From NCBI GenBank assembly GCA_023150935.1, contig JAKLJW010000016.1, positions 1 through 64,000 on the forward strand: a DNA stretch of 64,000 nucleotides, given 5' to 3'. A program made the position numbers and the translations under genes. The notes beneath the pieces were generated by a model, which was not told where the DNA came from, searched no databases, and worked only from the letters and a program-made list of their open reading frames with translations. Below are positions 1 to 7,834 of this stretch, in pieces. The stretch's first letter is position 1; each line of letters starts with the position of its first letter. The stretch comes from Candidatus Binatia bacterium. GTDB lineage: Bacteria > Desulfobacterota > Binatia > HRBIN30.

Positions 1-38
1 TTGTCGAAGCACCAGCGGGCCATTCTCCGACAGGCTCT
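1..38 (+). repeat. Partial copy of dispersed repeat R1 (left-edge truncated)
   Basis: The first 38 bases match, in inverse orientation, the element at 5097-5149 (shared cores TTGTCGAAGCACCAGCGGGC and TCTCCGACAGGCTC). The copy lies just downstream of the activase stop codon and is probably cut by the window edge. It is a non-coding intergenic repeat; the translated reading frame through it is spurious. Confidence 0.6.
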
Positions 39-1012
39 TAGAGAGCGGCCCGGATGCCGTGGCTGGCAAACTCGGCCACCAGTTCTTCGTACAAACCGTC
101 GGGCGGAGGCGACACGCCCAGCGGAGCCCGCGCGCCATCGAGGCGGGGCAGCTTCGCTTCCCACAGGTGGTTGTAACGCAACAGCGTCAGCTCCCGCACG
201 CCGAGCCGCCGTAAGAGCGCCGCGGCCGCCGCAATGTCCGCCGCGGCGGTGTTGTACCCCGGCACTACCGGCATGCGGACAGTCACCGGTACCGGGCCCC
301 GCAGAATCTGTTCGAGATTGCCGATTATCGGGGCATTGTCGCGGGTCGTGAAACGGCGATGCGCTTCGGCGTCAACAACCTTCAAATCGAACAGCACGGC
401 ATCGAGGAAAGGCAGAAGGTCGTCCAGCAGCCGGGGCGGGTAACACCCGGCTGTCTCGATAACGATGTGCAGTCCGGCGGCGCGTGCCGCCGGCAAGAAC
501 TCGCGCAGAAACGGCGCGTGCAACACCGGCTCGCCTCCGGACAACGTCACGCCGCCCCCCGACGCTTCGTAGAAGGGGCGATCCCGCAGGACCGCTTCGA
601 GTAATGCCGCCACCGTGATTTCACTCCCAACGATCCGCAGGGCATCCGCCGGACAGGCGGGCACGCAAAGGCCGCACACGGTGCAGCGGGAGAAGTCGAG
701 GCGGCCCTTGCGCTCGGCGCCGAGGGCGTGCTCCGGGCAAGCGTCGCGGCAGGCCGAACAACCGGGGATGCAGCGGTCTTCGTAGTACGCCATTTCCGGA
801 CGAGGACGGATGGCCTCGGGATTTTGACACCAACTGCACGCCAGCGAACATCCCTTGAAGAAGATCACCGTGCGAATGCCCGGCCCGTCGTGGATCGAGA
901 AGCGCTGGATGTCGAAGACCGTGGCAACAGGCGCGGCCGGCGATCCGCCGGGCGCAGCACTGTCGTCGGCACATGAAGCGGGCGACCCGGCCGGCCGTTG
1001 CAGCAGGTTCAT
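38..1012 (-). CDS. Glycyl radical enzyme activating protein (radical SAM)
   Basis: A 324-residue activase that would use S-adenosylmethionine and a [4Fe-4S] cluster to abstract hydrogen from the glycine of the partner enzyme encoded just upstream. The radical SAM CxxxCxxC motif is at C55, C59 and C62 (GCSLACSWC). It is followed by two ferredoxin-type cysteine sets, C81/C85/C88/C92 and C110/C113/C116/C120, so it belongs to the activases with a two-cluster insert, as for glycerol dehydratase, CutD or HpdA, rather than the short PflA form. The motif SGGEP is also present. The start is 21 bases after the glycyl radical enzyme stop, so the two form an operon with the enzyme first. The N-terminal ~30 residues are Ala/Pro/Ser-rich and may not be conserved; a later start cannot be excluded. 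The role is well supported, but the substrate of the pair is unknown. Confidence 0.93.
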   Translation of the reverse strand: MNLLQRPAGSPASCADDSAAPGGSPAAPVATVFDIQRFSIHDGPGIRTVIFFKGCSLACSWCQNPEAIRPRPEMAYYEDRCIPGCSACRDACPEHALGAERKGRLDFSRCTVCGLCVPACPADALRIVGSEITVAALLEAVLRDRPFYEASGGGVTLSGGEPVLHAPFLREFLPAARAAGLHIVIETAGCYPPRLLDDLLPFLDAVLFDLKVVDAEAHRRFTTRDNAPIIGNLEQILRGPVPVTVRMPVVPGYNTAAADIAAAAALLRRLGVRELTLLRYNHLWEAKLPRLDGARAPLGVSPPPDGLYEELVAEFASHGIRAAL

Positions 1013-1033
1013 GCGCGCCCGCCCCTGGCGCCG

Positions 1034-3637
1034 TTACCGGCCCGGGTCCATACAGGCCGGTCCGCCGGCGCTGTGCAGCGTGCGGCCGATCAGCTCGTCC
1101 TTCATGGCTTCGGTGAGATCGTTGAAGTACGCGCTGTAGCCGGAGATGCGCACGACCAGGTCCCGGTAGCGTTCGGGGTGGCGCTTGGCGTCGATCAAAG
1201 TCGCGGCATCAAGGACGTTGTATTGCACCTGCATGCCGCCGGCAGCGAAATAGCCGCGGGTGAGTCCGTCGATTATCGCGGTCCCGGCAGCCCCCTTCAC
1301 GAAGTTCGGATCGAGCCTCTCGTTCAGGCAACAGCCGTTGGCCACATGCGGCCCGCCCGCGTGTGCCGCCCCCAGCATCGACGCCGTCGGCCCGCGGCGG
1401 TCGGCCCCGTTGGCCGGCGATACGCCGTCACCGATCGGTTGACCCGCCCGGCGCCCACTGGGCAGCGCGCCGAGGCGGCGGCCGAAACCGATGTGCGTGG
1501 TCATGGTCCAGAACCCCGGGGCGTACGGACCGCCGCGCGGATTGCGGTAGCGGCGGACGGTTTGGGCGTACATGTCCGCCACGAGCCGCGCGTAATGTTC
1601 CGCGCGACCGGCGTCTTCGCCGTATTTCGGCACCTTGTTGAGGATACGATCGCGAAGCTCGGTCTGGCCCTCGAAATCGGCATCGACCGCGGCCATCAAC
1701 TCGGCGAAGGTCAGCCGTCGCTCGACAAACACGAGCTGTTCGATCGCCGCGAGGGAATCGGCGACGTCGGCGACGCCGACCCCCTGGAAGCCGGTCGAGT
1801 TGTAGGTCGCCCCGCCGGCGTTCACTTCGACACCCGACGCAACGCAGCCCCGCACCAGTAACGACAGAAGCGGCGTTGGCCGGTGCAGTGCGTGCGTGCG
1901 CTCGATGGCATCGTTGCCGGCGACGGCCGCCGCCACCACCAGCTCCATTTCCCGGCGCAAGGCGGCGATCAGCGCGTCCATCGATTCGAAATCCGGCACC
2001 GGACGACGGACTTCCCCGTCAATGCCGCCGTGGAGCGCGCGGTCGAGCATGGCGGGCAGGCTGAGGAACCCGGCACCGGCGGCAGGGAAGCCCCGGTAAG
2101 GTACGCCCCATTCCACGCAGCCGACGATCGCGTAGTCGCGCGCATCCGGGCGCGCCACGCCAAGCTCCTCCAGTGCCGGCACCACGGCGTCGTCATTGAA
2201 GAACGCCGGCATGCCGCCGCCCCGTTTGACGACTTCGTACGCGCGCCGCATGAACGCCGGCGAGCTGCGCGGGTGCACCCGCACGTGCAGGTTCGGCTGT
2301 CGCAGGCGCATCTGGTCGTAGGCTTCGAGGAACAGGATGCTCAGCTCGTTGGCGGCGTCGTTACCGTGCGCATCGGTACCGCCGAGGGTGAGGCCCGAGG
2401 CCGACGACAGGCCGCTGAAATACTCGGTGGCCATCGTGTTGAAGAGCGGCAACAGCTCCGCCGCCTTGCCGAGGAAGCACCCGAGGATCTCGACCGCCTC
2501 GGCCGGAGTGAGGCGCCCCGCATCGAGGTCGCGCCGATAGTAAGGATACAGATACTGATCGACCCGTCCGAAAGACACCCCGTGTTGGAAGCTCTCCTGG
2601 TGCACGATCACGTGGGCCAGGAAGGTACTCTGCACGGCCTCGTGGAAACTGCGCGCCGGGTGCGCCGGGACGTGAGCCAGCACTGCCGCCAGCCGTTCGA
2701 GTTCGGCGCGCCGTTGCGGGTTACGCTCCTCGGCGGCGGCCGCCGCACAATGCCGGCTGCAGCGTTCGCCGAAGGCGATCGCCGCCCGGGCCGAGATCGC
2801 CGCCGCCTCGTAAAACGCCGCTTGCTCCGGCGTCGCCGCGCCGGCCCGTGCCGTCTCGACCTCGGCAAGCAAGCCCGTGAAGCCCTTCTCGACCACGGCC
2901 GGGTAATCCGGGGTCACGTGCGCAATCCCGGCGAACTGCGTGAGGACAAACAGCCGCCCGGCCATCAGGGTGTTCTGGAGTTCGGGATCGGCGCAGAGCA
3001 ACGGCGCCCGGGCAATCACGGAGCGGTTGAACCAGAACGGAAAAATGTCCTCTTCGAGAGTCTGGATCTGTTCTGGGGCGATGCGGAGCGGATTCACGGG
3101 CCGGCGGCGCAAGGTATCGAGTTCGGGCAACATCATCATGCCGCCGAGGTCGGGATGGATCGGTGCGCCGATCCGCTGGCTCGACGGATTGCCGACGATA
3201 AGCTCGTGCGGGTAGATGCGCAGCGGTACGCGTTCGAGCACGTAGGCCAGCGCCCGCGCATAGGCGACCACCGGCGGCTCCTTGCCCGCTTCCAGCCGCA
3301 CGTACAACCGCTGCAACCAGTTCGATACGGCCACCTGCCACGGTTTCTGCCGCTCGCCGCGGCCGAAGCTTGCCATCAGCGACCGGCGAACCATGCGGTA
3401 GTGCAGCGGCGCCAGCGCCCGCACGATCGGATGCTGGCGGGTGTGCGCTCGCAGGTAAGCCGTCAGCAACTCGGCCTTCTGCGTACACAGGGAATACGGC
3501 GCATCGAGCAGATCTTTGCGCAGCCGGGCCAGACGCTGGCTGCGCGGTAATGCCGGCACTTCCGGCTCGGCCGCCCGGCGGTAGTCGGTGCGCCCCGCCG
3601 CCGGCTCCTGCAGTACGACCTGACTGTCTGGCGTCAT
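1034..3637 (-). CDS. Glycyl radical enzyme, PFL/dehydratase/lyase superfamily
   Basis: An 867-residue glycyl radical enzyme. The C-terminal glycyl loop reads RISGYSAYFNDL with the radical glycine near residue 833. The active-site loop is GCVEWGVPYRG, with the thiyl cysteine at C507 and a glutamate two residues later (E509). The Cys-x-Glu arrangement is that of dehydratases, lyases and decarboxylases such as glycerol dehydratase, CutC and isethionate lyase, and differs from the Cys-Cys of pyruvate formate-lyase. The ATG at 3637 was chosen because AAGGAGGG precedes it at good spacing; the reading frame is open 33 codons further upstream but without such a site. It is followed by its activase. 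The substrate cannot be read from the sequence, and no neighbouring gene (aldehyde dehydrogenase, microcompartment shell) points to one. It implies an anaerobic phase in the life of the organism. Confidence 0.92.
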   Translation of the reverse strand: MTPDSQVVLQEPAAGRTDYRRAAEPEVPALPRSQRLARLRKDLLDAPYSLCTQKAELLTAYLRAHTRQHPIVRALAPLHYRMVRRSLMASFGRGERQKPWQVAVSNWLQRLYVRLEAGKEPPVVAYARALAYVLERVPLRIYPHELIVGNPSSQRIGAPIHPDLGGMMMLPELDTLRRRPVNPLRIAPEQIQTLEEDIFPFWFNRSVIARAPLLCADPELQNTLMAGRLFVLTQFAGIAHVTPDYPAVVEKGFTGLLAEVETARAGAATPEQAAFYEAAAISARAAIAFGERCSRHCAAAAAEERNPQRRAELERLAAVLAHVPAHPARSFHEAVQSTFLAHVIVHQESFQHGVSFGRVDQYLYPYYRRDLDAGRLTPAEAVEILGCFLGKAAELLPLFNTMATEYFSGLSSASGLTLGGTDAHGNDAANELSILFLEAYDQMRLRQPNLHVRVHPRSSPAFMRRAYEVVKRGGGMPAFFNDDAVVPALEELGVARPDARDYAIVGCVEWGVPYRGFPAAGAGFLSLPAMLDRALHGGIDGEVRRPVPDFESMDALIAALRREMELVVAAAVAGNDAIERTHALHRPTPLLSLLVRGCVASGVEVNAGGATYNSTGFQGVGVADVADSLAAIEQLVFVERRLTFAELMAAVDADFEGQTELRDRILNKVPKYGEDAGRAEHYARLVADMYAQTVRRYRNPRGGPYAPGFWTMTTHIGFGRRLGALPSGRRAGQPIGDGVSPANGADRRGPTASMLGAAHAGGPHVANGCCLNERLDPNFVKGAAGTAIIDGLTRGYFAAGGMQVQYNVLDAATLIDAKRHPERYRDLVVRISGYSAYFNDLTEAMKDELIGRTLHSAGGPACMDPGR

Positions 3638-4086
3638 GGTCACCCTCCTTACACTGCCCCGACCCGAACCATAAAACCAAACCAATCTTCGGGCCAGACG
3701 GGCGACAACCGAAATGTCAGACTGCCACAATCGCAACTAGACGACTCTTCGCAAGAATGGAACCCGAGCCGGAACCGGGGTCCGGTCCTGGTCCGCCGCC
3801 CATCCCGCGCAGTGGGAGGTCGCCGGCTACCACGAGACCCGGCGGTCGCGACGGCGCCATGGCATCGTCGATCGGCCGGCGCTGGCGGAGGCGCTGGGCA
3901 TCGAGGTCGAACGGCTGGCCGCGCCGCGCGCCGCTATTGCCTTCGAAAACGACGCCATGCAAGTGAAATCGGCCTGATCTGATCACCGAAAGCCGGGGAT
4001 TACCGCAGGTTGTCGTGGTCCGCCCCGCGTGACAAGAGCTTTCCGTCGAGGAGCGCCGAGCCCACGAGCAGGCACGTCGGCCGAGC
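3638..4086. other. Intergenic region, 449 bp, with a possible gene fragment
   Basis: No intact gene is supported. On the plus strand, about 3811-3978 stays open and reads RRHGIVDRPALAEALGIEVE before a TGA at 3976. That wording loosely recalls the helix in FeoB-type GTPases where an Asp-x-x-x-Leu-x-x-x-Leu-Gly-x-x-Val pattern occurs, but the match is short and no G-domain motifs are present. The first part holds the ribosome-binding site and presumably the promoter of the glycyl radical enzyme; no convincing -10/-35 pair was found. Confidence 0.3.
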
Positions 4087-4770
4087 TCAGGCCGCGGGCT
4101 TGTCGGCGCTGGCCGGGCGCACCGCCCCGCGATGCTCCGGGTACTTCGGCGTCACGGCGGCGTAGAAGGACTCGAAGACGCGGAAGTCCGCATCCATGTC
4201 GCCGGTCGGCTGAAAGGCCGGCCCGAGCCCTGCCACCTTGCGCCGGTAGTCGAGGTACCCCAGGACGATCGGCACCCCGGCACCGCGCGCGATGTGGTAG
4301 AAGCCGGTCTTCCACCCCACCGAGTGCTTGCGCGTGCCCTCGGGCGGCACCGCGAGGATCAGGTGCCGGCTACTGCGCAGCCGCTCGACCGCCTCACCCA
4401 CCACGTTGCGCCGCTGGCTGCGGTCGATCGGCACGCCGCCGAAGAAGCGCAGGATCATCCCGAGCGGGAAGAAGAACGCCTCCTCCTTGATGAACCACGA
4501 CAGCTTGACGCGAAAGAGGTAGGCCGCCGTGAGCATCACGAACGCATCCCAGTTCGAGGTGTGCGGTGCGGCGATGATCACGAAGCGCGGCGGCTGGTGC
4601 ACCACGCCCTCGATCCGCCACCCGGCGATGCGGAAGATCAACCGGGCGAGCCCGTGCATGAAGGGGCTCACGCGGAAAGGGTTCTCGGCGGACGTCTCCT
4701 CGGAGATGGGCATCCACCTTGTGTAGCGGACGCGCCGCCGTTTCCCCAGCGGCTCCAGTTCGCAGGACAT
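4087..4770 (-). CDS. Lysophospholipid acyltransferase family protein (PlsC-like)
   Basis: A 227-residue member of the PlsC/LPLAT superfamily, which transfers acyl chains to lysophospholipid or related acceptors at the inner membrane. The catalytic H-x4-D motif is visible as APHTSNWDAF, followed by a hydrophobic segment, GGVPIDR (the acyltransferase block that contacts phosphate) and PPEGTR (matching the usual PEGTR block). These three blocks are in the right order and spacing. The compact size and HTSNWD wording resemble the small family annotated as 1-acylglycerol-3-phosphate acyltransferases. Two starts are possible: ATG at 4770, weakly preceded by GGGGA, or ATG at 4713. The conserved part begins after both. 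It stands alone, with no lipid genes beside it, so its exact acceptor is unknown. Confidence 0.82.
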   Translation of the reverse strand: MSCELEPLGKRRRVRYTRWMPISEETSAENPFRVSPFMHGLARLIFRIAGWRIEGVVHQPPRFVIIAAPHTSNWDAFVMLTAAYLFRVKLSWFIKEEAFFFPLGMILRFFGGVPIDRSQRRNVVGEAVERLRSSRHLILAVPPEGTRKHSVGWKTGFYHIARGAGVPIVLGYLDYRRKVAGLGPAFQPTGDMDADFRVFESFYAAVTPKYPEHRGAVRPASADKPAA

Positions 4771-5096
4771 GCGTGTCCCCGATTGCCTCGATCGCTGTTG
4801 GACGAGGTGAAGATGAAACCGAAACTGCTGGCCGACCTGTAGTCGTGCCCTTCCGTCTGGCCCCTGTAGGGGTCGTGCTTCGGGTCTAAGGCTGAAGGGT
4901 GGACGTCAGGCCGCCCGCTTTTTTCGGGCGCGTCCGCTCGGCAAGGCTTGCTGCAGCGCCACGAGGGCGCGCAGTGCCTCGTTGACCGATCGCGAGTCCG
5001 GGAAGCGCGCCGCGGTCTTCGTCAAGCGACGGGGCTGCCCGGGGCGCAGACCAGGCGGCCTTTCATCCGCCCTGGTCGTGCTCACCGTCGTTCTGG

Positions 5097-5149
5097 GAGC
5101 CTGTCGGAGAAACGCCCGCTGGTGCTTCGACAAGCTCAGCACGAGCGGG
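5097..5149 (-). repeat. Dispersed repeat R1, full copy with hairpin
   Basis: Reverse complement of the element seen at 1-38: it contains GAGCCTGTCGGAGAA and then CGCTGGTGCTTCGACAAGCT. Within it, CCCGCT/AGCGGG and TGCTT/AAGC(T) arms pair into an interrupted hairpin. This type of element is non-coding. Confidence 0.6.
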
Positions 5150-5232
5150 CTCTGCCTTTGTTTCACGGCATCTTCCGCTCGCCCTGAACTACTATCGCCG
5201 AAAGCCTTGCCGTGGTGCGCAGAATTCAGATG

Positions 5233-5298
5233 GGGAGGGCGAGGCTCCAGCCGAGCCGTCGTCAGACCGTTGCGGCTCGGCGGGAGCCTCGCCCTCCC
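5233..5298. repeat. Long inverted repeat (26-bp arms, 14-nt loop)
   Basis: Arms 5233-5258 and 5273-5298 are complementary over 26 positions with a single mismatch, starting GGGAGGGCGAGGCTCC. The loop TCGTCAGACCGTTG is 14 bases. There is no flanking T-run, and it lies 430 bases from the nearest gene end, so it looks like a mobile or repeat-type palindrome (REP-like) rather than a plain terminator. The GGGAGGGCGA core recurs in the stem downstream of atpE at 34281. Confidence 0.75.
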
Positions 5299-5310
5299 AG
5301 AGGCATTGCT

Positions 5311-5348
5311 GGTCAGGCGATGGGTTGCGGGCGCCAGCCCGCGCTAAG
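5311..5348 (+). repeat. Dispersed repeat R2 copy
   Basis: GGTCAGG followed by ATGGGTTGCGGGCGCCAGCC and CGCGCTAAG. It matches 13844-13882 over 38 bases with a handful of differences, and its core recurs at the distal ends of the long repeats at 10743 and 34763. The GGGC...GCCC centre is palindromic. Confidence 0.55.
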
Positions 5349-5390
5349 CCCGTCGAAGGGCGAGGGGCCGCTTTCTCCGACAGGCTCCTC
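5345..5390 (+). repeat. Diverged repeat R1 copy, adjoining R2
   Basis: Reads CCGTCGAAGGGCGAGGGGCC and then TTTCTCCGACAGGCTCC. It has the same order of cores as positions 1-38 (GTCGAAG ... TCTCCGACAGGCTC) with a diverged centre, in the same orientation as that copy. Confidence 0.45.
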
Positions 5391-5411
5391 GCGAGTTGGT
5401 GAGCGTTTTCG

Positions 5412-5580
5412 ATGCCGGGACCATACGTGCACCTCGCAGCCGCGGGACGGATCGCTGCCCGGTTGCGAGAGCTTGATCGCTGGGACGACTACCTCGCAGG
5501 TGCGACGCTGGCGGGGCCATGCCCCCAAAGGCTCGCCGCGATTGCAGAACAGCACCCAAACTACTTCGCGCTCTGTGGGA
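5412..5580 (+). pseudogene. N-terminal fragment of a zinc-dependent phospholipase C-like family protein
   Basis: The ATG at 5412 begins MPGPYVHLAAAGRIAARLRE and about 50 residues later reaches QHPNYFAL. An MPGP(Y/F)xH start with a later HPxYxALG element is the hallmark of a family of large, poorly characterised hydrolase-like proteins related to zinc-dependent phospholipase C. Directly after FAL the similarity ends (CGSSPRIAS instead of G-x-I-G-P-D), and the frame then runs into low-complexity sequence that overlaps the 3' end of the next gene. I read it as a truncated, degraded copy. The family assignment rests on these two short motifs only. Confidence 0.35.
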
Positions 5581-5730
5581 GCTCGCCGAGGATCGCGAGC
5601 GCAACCAAAGGCCCGACGAGGGTGCGGAGGAAGCTGCGGCAGGGGCCGATAGCGAAGAGGGACCTGGCGGCTGGGGGCTGCCCGGATGCGCCAGCCTCAA
5701 GCCCCCAGCACCTGTATTTCGTGCCGTCCG

Positions 5731-6912
5731 TTACGGCAGGCGCACGTAATACGCGCGCGGTCTCCCGTCACCCAGCGAAGTGCCGACAACGATGCGCCCG
5801 GCCGGTGTCATGCCGTTCACGGTAATCGGCGAGGTCCCTTCGAGTCCATCCGCCAGGCCGGTTTGCAGCAACAGCCCGTAGAGATTCCGGTAACCGTTGT
5901 CGATGTCCCACACGAACGCCGTCCCCCGGTCGGCTGCCCCTCCAGCCATGGCGCTGCCGTCGGCCGAGACGGCCCTGATGTCGCCGACGAGACCACGCCC
6001 GAGCCACACCGGTCCTACCGCTGTCGTCCATCGCATGGGACTTTCCAGTCAGCCCGTCTCCGTGTGCTGGTCACTCGATCCGCCGATGACGGCTCCGTTT
6101 GCCGAGGCGCTCAGTGCGCTGCTCTCGGGAGTCGCATCGTCGACCCACCCAAGTGGGAACAGACCCGGGTCGCTGGTAAAGCGGAAGCCTTGCACCAGCG
6201 GTGTGTCGTCCTCAGCAACGTCGTAGCGCGCCGCGCCGACGATCACCCGACCGTCGCTGGAAATGCCGTACGCCTCGCATAAGGTTCCCTCGACGCCCGC
6301 CGGTAGGAAGTCGCCGAACCAGTGAAAGCCCTCGTCGGCGGTCCACCGGAAGCACAGCGTCTTATCGTCGCCGTAATTCGGGTCGACGCCCTCGCCGGTG
6401 CCAACCACGACCGTGCCGCCGACAGACATGGCGAGCGCCTGCGAGCACACGATGAAGTCCGGCAACTCGCCGAGTGGCTGCATGCCGGTTTCAGCGGTCC
6501 AGATGAATGCCCGGGATTCCCCCGATGCCGCCGTGCTCGCGCCGGCGACCACGGATCCGTCGGCGCTCACCGCCGTGGCCTCGCTGCTGTCGGTGTACCC
6601 CGGCAAGAAGCCGAGCGCCTGAAGATCGCCACCGGCCGTCCAACGAAACGCTTGCATTCCGCCAGCCGACTCGCTTCCGCCAACTTCGACTCGGCCATCG
6701 TGCGATACCGCGTTCCCGAGGTTTGCCTGTCGTTGGGCGCCGGGGAGCACGGGAATCAGGAACGCCGTCGGTTGCGGTGTGGGGGGTGACGTTGGTGTCG
6801 GGGTCGGGCGTGGCTTCGGCTTGTCGTCGTCGCCTCCGCAGCCTAGCAGTGGCAACAGCGCACCGATGAGCAGCGGTGCGATGGTGGTCTTGTTCACGCG
6901 CAGACATCCCAT
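5731..6912 (-). pseudogene. HAF-repeat lipoprotein gene interrupted by an in-frame TGA
   Basis: The reading frame starts at 6912 (MGCLRVNKTT...). It has a signal peptide with lipobox LLGC near residue 25, a Pro/Thr-rich spacer, and then several HAF-type repeats, recognisable by AVSADGSVVAG, AMSVGGTVVVG and GISSDGRVIVG with FRWT between them. The family is extracellular and of unknown function. At 6049-6051 a TGA interrupts the frame after residue 287 (QHTETG). The same frame continues immediately as LESPMRWTT and contains another repeat (AVSADGSAMAGG) before a real stop at 5731, which gives about 392 codons. The continuation in the same frame points to a single point mutation (or a base-call error) rather than two genes. 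Either the truncated 287-residue lipoprotein is made, or the gene is a recent pseudogene. Confidence 0.75.
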
Positions 6913-7044
6913 CGATCCCTCCTGTCGCCGGAAGTGCGGCGTCCCGAGACAGGCGCGCGCCAGCTATGGGCCCTGCCGGCGCGTTTGGAGGTTCGCCCCT
7001 CCGATCCTTGCCATCGCCTCGGTTCATCATGATAATCCGAGGCA

Positions 7045-7545
7045 ATGATTGGCCGTGCGCTTCGCCTGCCGCTCCGCCCGAAGGCCTCCTTCTTCCTCTG
7101 GGGGCCTCGTCAGACGGGAAAGAGCACCCTGTTGCGCGCACTCTACCCGCGGGCCCGCCGGATCGACCTGCTGACGTCGCGTGAGTTCGTACGTTTCTCG
7201 CAGGACCCCACGGTCCTCAGAGAAGAAGTCGAGGCTGCCCGTGACCGCTTCGTGGTGATCGACGAGGTGCAGAAGGTGCCGGGGCTGCTCGACGAGGTCC
7301 ACTGGTTGATCGAGAACCGCGGGGTGTCCTTCGCCCTGTCCGGGTCGAGTGCGCGGAAGGTCCGGCGCGTCCATGCCGACCACGTGAAAGGCCTGCGCGA
7401 GTTCGTGCGCGACCATCCGCGCGTCGGCCGGCGGGTGGTGGTGAGTCTCGACGACCGCCCCCGACGGACCGAGGACGGCATCGACGTTCTCCCCGCCCGC
7501 ATCTTCGCGCAGCAGCTCTGGGACGGGACGCTGCTGGCGGGGTGA
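7045..7545 (+). pseudogene. Internally deleted AAA-ATPase/DUF4143 protein
   Basis: The intact family members are about 400 residues: an N-terminal AAA_14 ATPase followed by a DUF4143 domain. This frame has only 166 residues. The first ~110 contain Walker A (GPRQTGKST), Walker B (FVVIDEVQKVP) and the sensor FALSGSSARKVRR. Directly after that comes wording typical of the family C-terminus: KGLREFVRDHP, VVVSLDDRPRRTEDGI, VLPARIFAQQLWDG. The winged-helix and most of the nuclease-like domain, roughly 200 residues, are missing. The junction is in frame near residue 111. The gene stands alone between the divergent HAF gene and a saccharopine-dehydrogenase-like gene. A shortened protein could be translated, but I see it as a decayed gene. 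Confidence 0.7.
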
Positions 7546-7834
7546 GATCCGTCGCGGCGGCCCGTCGCGCCATCGAGGAGAAGCTCGGCCAACCGCGTCC
7601 GCGGCATACTTGTGTTGGGCTTCATCCCTGCAAAGACCAACTCGCGCACGGAACGCGCTTCTGCCGAAGTCCTCTCGGACCATGGCCGTTCTGGTGCCCT
7701 TGCAGTTCGCCAAGCCCGCGATGCGCCTGGCGCGACCGATCGGCGACGCCAGGGGACGCCTGATCGCTGGCGCCGGATAAGGGCCCGACGACCCCGATTG
7801 ACGGCGGCGCGCCGGCCGCGGTATCGCCCACTGC

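Larger units (their letters stand above)
4771..5411. other. Repeat-rich intergenic region without an intact gene
   Basis: This stretch contains no supported intact gene. It holds repeat R1 copies, a 66-base inverted repeat and repeat R2, each listed separately. On the minus strand around 4906-5020 the translation contains SVNEALRALVALQQA next to TKTAARF, which resembles the C-terminal half of VapB/ribbon-helix-helix antitoxins, but there is no N-terminal half and no toxin nearby. It is at most an eroded remnant. Confidence 0.35.

Noticed and set aside
1883..3550. A 555-residue open frame on the plus strand opposite the glycyl radical enzyme
   Set aside because: It mirrors codon structure of the real gene in GC-rich DNA; no domain features, very Arg/His/Gln-rich, no ribosome-binding site.
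3811..3978. Possible FeoB-like fragment in the 3.6-4.1 kb gap
   Set aside because: Only one short resemblance (RRHGIVDRPALAEALG), no GTPase motifs; could be chance.
4906..5020. VapB-like antitoxin remnant
   Set aside because: SVNEALRALVALQ resembles an antitoxin end, but there is no N-terminal half, start site or toxin partner.
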